Assembly: GCA_021154945.1 (NCBI GenBank)
Contig: JAJNQF010000092.1
Coordinates: 1-7,297, forward strand
Direction: 5' to 3'
Source: Sphingomonas sp.
Lineage (GTDB): Bacteria; Pseudomonadota; Alphaproteobacteria; Sphingomonadales; Sphingomonadaceae
Length of the DNA: 7,297 nt
Part shown: positions 6,504-7,297 of the stretch, in pieces
Numbering within the stretch: position 1 is the stretch's first letter
Layout of the letters: each line of letters opens with the position of its first letter
Notes under the pieces: model-generated
Databases searched by the model: none
What the model was told of the DNA's origin: nothing
What the model saw: the letters and a program-made list of their open reading frames with translations, nothing else
Translations under genes and position numbers: made by a program

Positions 6504-7025
6504 ACCGTCATGACCGTTCTCGAAGTCCCCGATCCCCGCCTGCGCCTCGTCGCCGAGCCGGTGGAGACGGTTGACGACTCCATCCGCACGCTCGTCGCCG
6601 ACATGATCGAGACGATGTACGACTTCAACGGCATCGGCCTCGCCGCGACCCAGGTCGGCGTCCAGAAGCGCGTCCTCGTCATCGATCTCCAGGAGGAGAA
6701 GGACGAGGAAGACAAGCCGATCAAGAATCCCAAGGCGTATATCAACGCCGAGATCCTCTCGGTCAGCGACGAGGTCTCCACCTACAACGAGGGCTGCCTC
6801 TCGATCCCCGAGCAATATGCCGAGGTCGCACGCCCGGCGCGCTGCCGCGTGAAGTGGCTCGACGAGACCGGCGCGGCGTATGAGGAAGATTTCGACGGAC
6901 TGCTGTCGACCTGCATGCAGCACGAGATCGACCATCTCGACGGCGTGCTGTTCATCGACCACATCAGTCGCCTCAAGCGCGACATGGTGCTGAAGAAGCT
7001 GGCCAAGCAGCGCAAGCTGGGATGA
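6501..7025 (+). CDS. def: peptide deformylase
   Basis: The product is 174 residues from 6501 or 171 from the alternative ATG at 6510. It removes the N-formyl group from nascent proteins and is a metal enzyme, usually Fe2+. All three family motifs are present: GIGLAATQ (44-51), EGCLSIP (97-103) with metal ligand Cys99, and QHEIDHLDG (140-148) with ligands His141 and His145 and catalytic Glu142. An acidic, lysine-rich loop (EEKDEEDKPIKNP, 65-77) sits between the first two motifs. The family N-terminus is TVLEVPDPRLRLVAEPV, shared by both start choices. A promoter-like sequence lies directly upstream, so the gene may be expressed separately from recR. No gene follows within the window; the downstream region holds repeats. 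Confidence 0.96.
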   Translation: MTVMTVLEVPDPRLRLVAEPVETVDDSIRTLVADMIETMYDFNGIGLAATQVGVQKRVLVIDLQEEKDEEDKPIKNPKAYINAEILSVSDEVSTYNEGCLSIPEQYAEVARPARCRVKWLDETGAAYEEDFDGLLSTCMQHEIDHLDGVLFIDHISRLKRDMVLKKLAKQRKLG

Positions 7026-7050
7026 GGGGAGCGGTCCGCCACTTCCTACC

Positions 7051-7146
7051 CGTGATCCCCGCGGAGGCGGGGACCCATATTGGCAAACCTCACGCTTTAA
7101 TCGCTGACATCCGAGTATATGGATCCCCGCCTGCGCGGGGATGACG
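7051..7146. repeat. bipartite REP-like palindromic element downstream of def
   Basis: Two hairpins in inverted orientation enclose about 36 bp. The left one is tccccgc (7056-7062) with gcgggga (7067-7073), four-base loop. The right one is atccccgc (7123-7130) with gcggggat (7135-7142), loop ctgc. The left 30 bases (7051-7080) match the reverse complement of 7117-7146 at 27 of 30 positions. The core atccccgc..gcgggga is a well-known dispersed proteobacterial repeat, whose translation gives the PAQAGIH-type peptide seen in false ORFs. It could serve as an mRNA 3' end stabiliser for def, but no T-run is present. Outside it, ggggagcgg (7026-7034) and ccgctcccc (7191-7199) form a further 9-bp inverted pair, which may be chance. 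Confidence 0.8.
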
Positions 7147-7212
7147 GACGTGTTTTGCCAAAGGGCAGGGCTACCAGGAGAGTAAGAGCGCCGCTCCCCC
7201 AACACGCAACCA

Positions 7213-7297
7213 CCCCGGCGGAGGCCGGGGCCCAGTTGGAAAGGTCGCAGTAACGACGTGCTGCACTAAGTTGGCAACGTCCGCCAACTGGGCCCCG
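7213..7297. repeat. second bipartite palindromic repeat, cut by the window edge
   Basis: The left half has ccccgg (7213-7218), loop cggagg and ccgggg (7225-7230), followed by cccagttgg. The right half begins ccaactgggccccg (7284-7297), a perfect 14-base reverse complement of 7226-7239, and runs off the window. The predicted continuation is the inverted partner of the left hairpin. A smaller internal stem (agttggc 7269-7275 with gccaact 7283-7289) is also present. The 18-base core at 7213-7230 is the same as that inside nnr. The stretch 7147-7212 between the two repeats shows no gene. Confidence 0.75.

Noticed and set aside
7026..7199. 9-bp inverted pair ggggagcgg / ccgctcccc as ends of a mobile element
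   Set aside because: A match of this length is not rare in GC-rich DNA, no target duplication is seen, and no transposase is enclosed.
6399..7205. 268-residue minus-strand frame containing VIPAQAGIHILG
   Set aside because: It is antisense to def, and its N-terminal part is a translation of the palindromic repeat at 7051-7146, a common source of false proteins.

Overview
The window is a compact, GC-rich stretch of bacterial chromosome. Protein sequence style, codon choice, the gene order truA-fmt / recR-def, and the short palindromic repeats all suggest an alphaproteobacterium of the Sphingomonas group (order Sphingomonadales). This placement is inferred from recognition, not from a search. 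No phage, plasmid, transposase, CRISPR, tRNA or rRNA was seen.

Left part (1-3986, plus strand): a tight chain of four genes. It begins with the C-terminal 327 residues of dihydroxy-acid dehydratase (ilvD, cut by the window edge). Next come a 135-residue predicted lipoprotein of unknown function, a bifunctional NAD(P)H-hydrate repair enzyme (nnr) and a TrmA/RlmD-type RNA uracil-C5 methyltransferase. Each gene overlaps the next, by 20 bp and then by two ATGA junctions, so they are probably transcribed and translated together. The functions (branched-chain amino acid synthesis, cofactor repair, RNA modification) form no single pathway.

Middle (3987-5806): a folded palindromic repeat fills most of the gap between the convergent genes. 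Beyond it, on the minus strand, is the fmt-truA pair (methionyl-tRNA formyltransferase, tRNA pseudouridine synthase A). truA appears to start at a TTG that overlaps the fmt stop codon.

Right part (5860-7297, plus strand): recR (recombination mediator) diverges from fmt across 53 bp and is followed by def (peptide deformylase). Fmt adds the formyl group to initiator tRNA and Def removes it from new proteins, so the two ends of the N-formyl cycle lie on either side of recR, on opposite strands. A promoter-like sequence precedes def. The last 272 bp are non-coding and hold two bipartite palindromic repeats back to back.

The metabolic and informational genes look ordinary and intact. The most interesting layer is the repeats: three types of bipartite or single palindrome. 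One copy sits in frame inside nnr and shares an exact 18-bp core with the repeat at the right edge of the window. I see no convincing undescribed multi-gene system.
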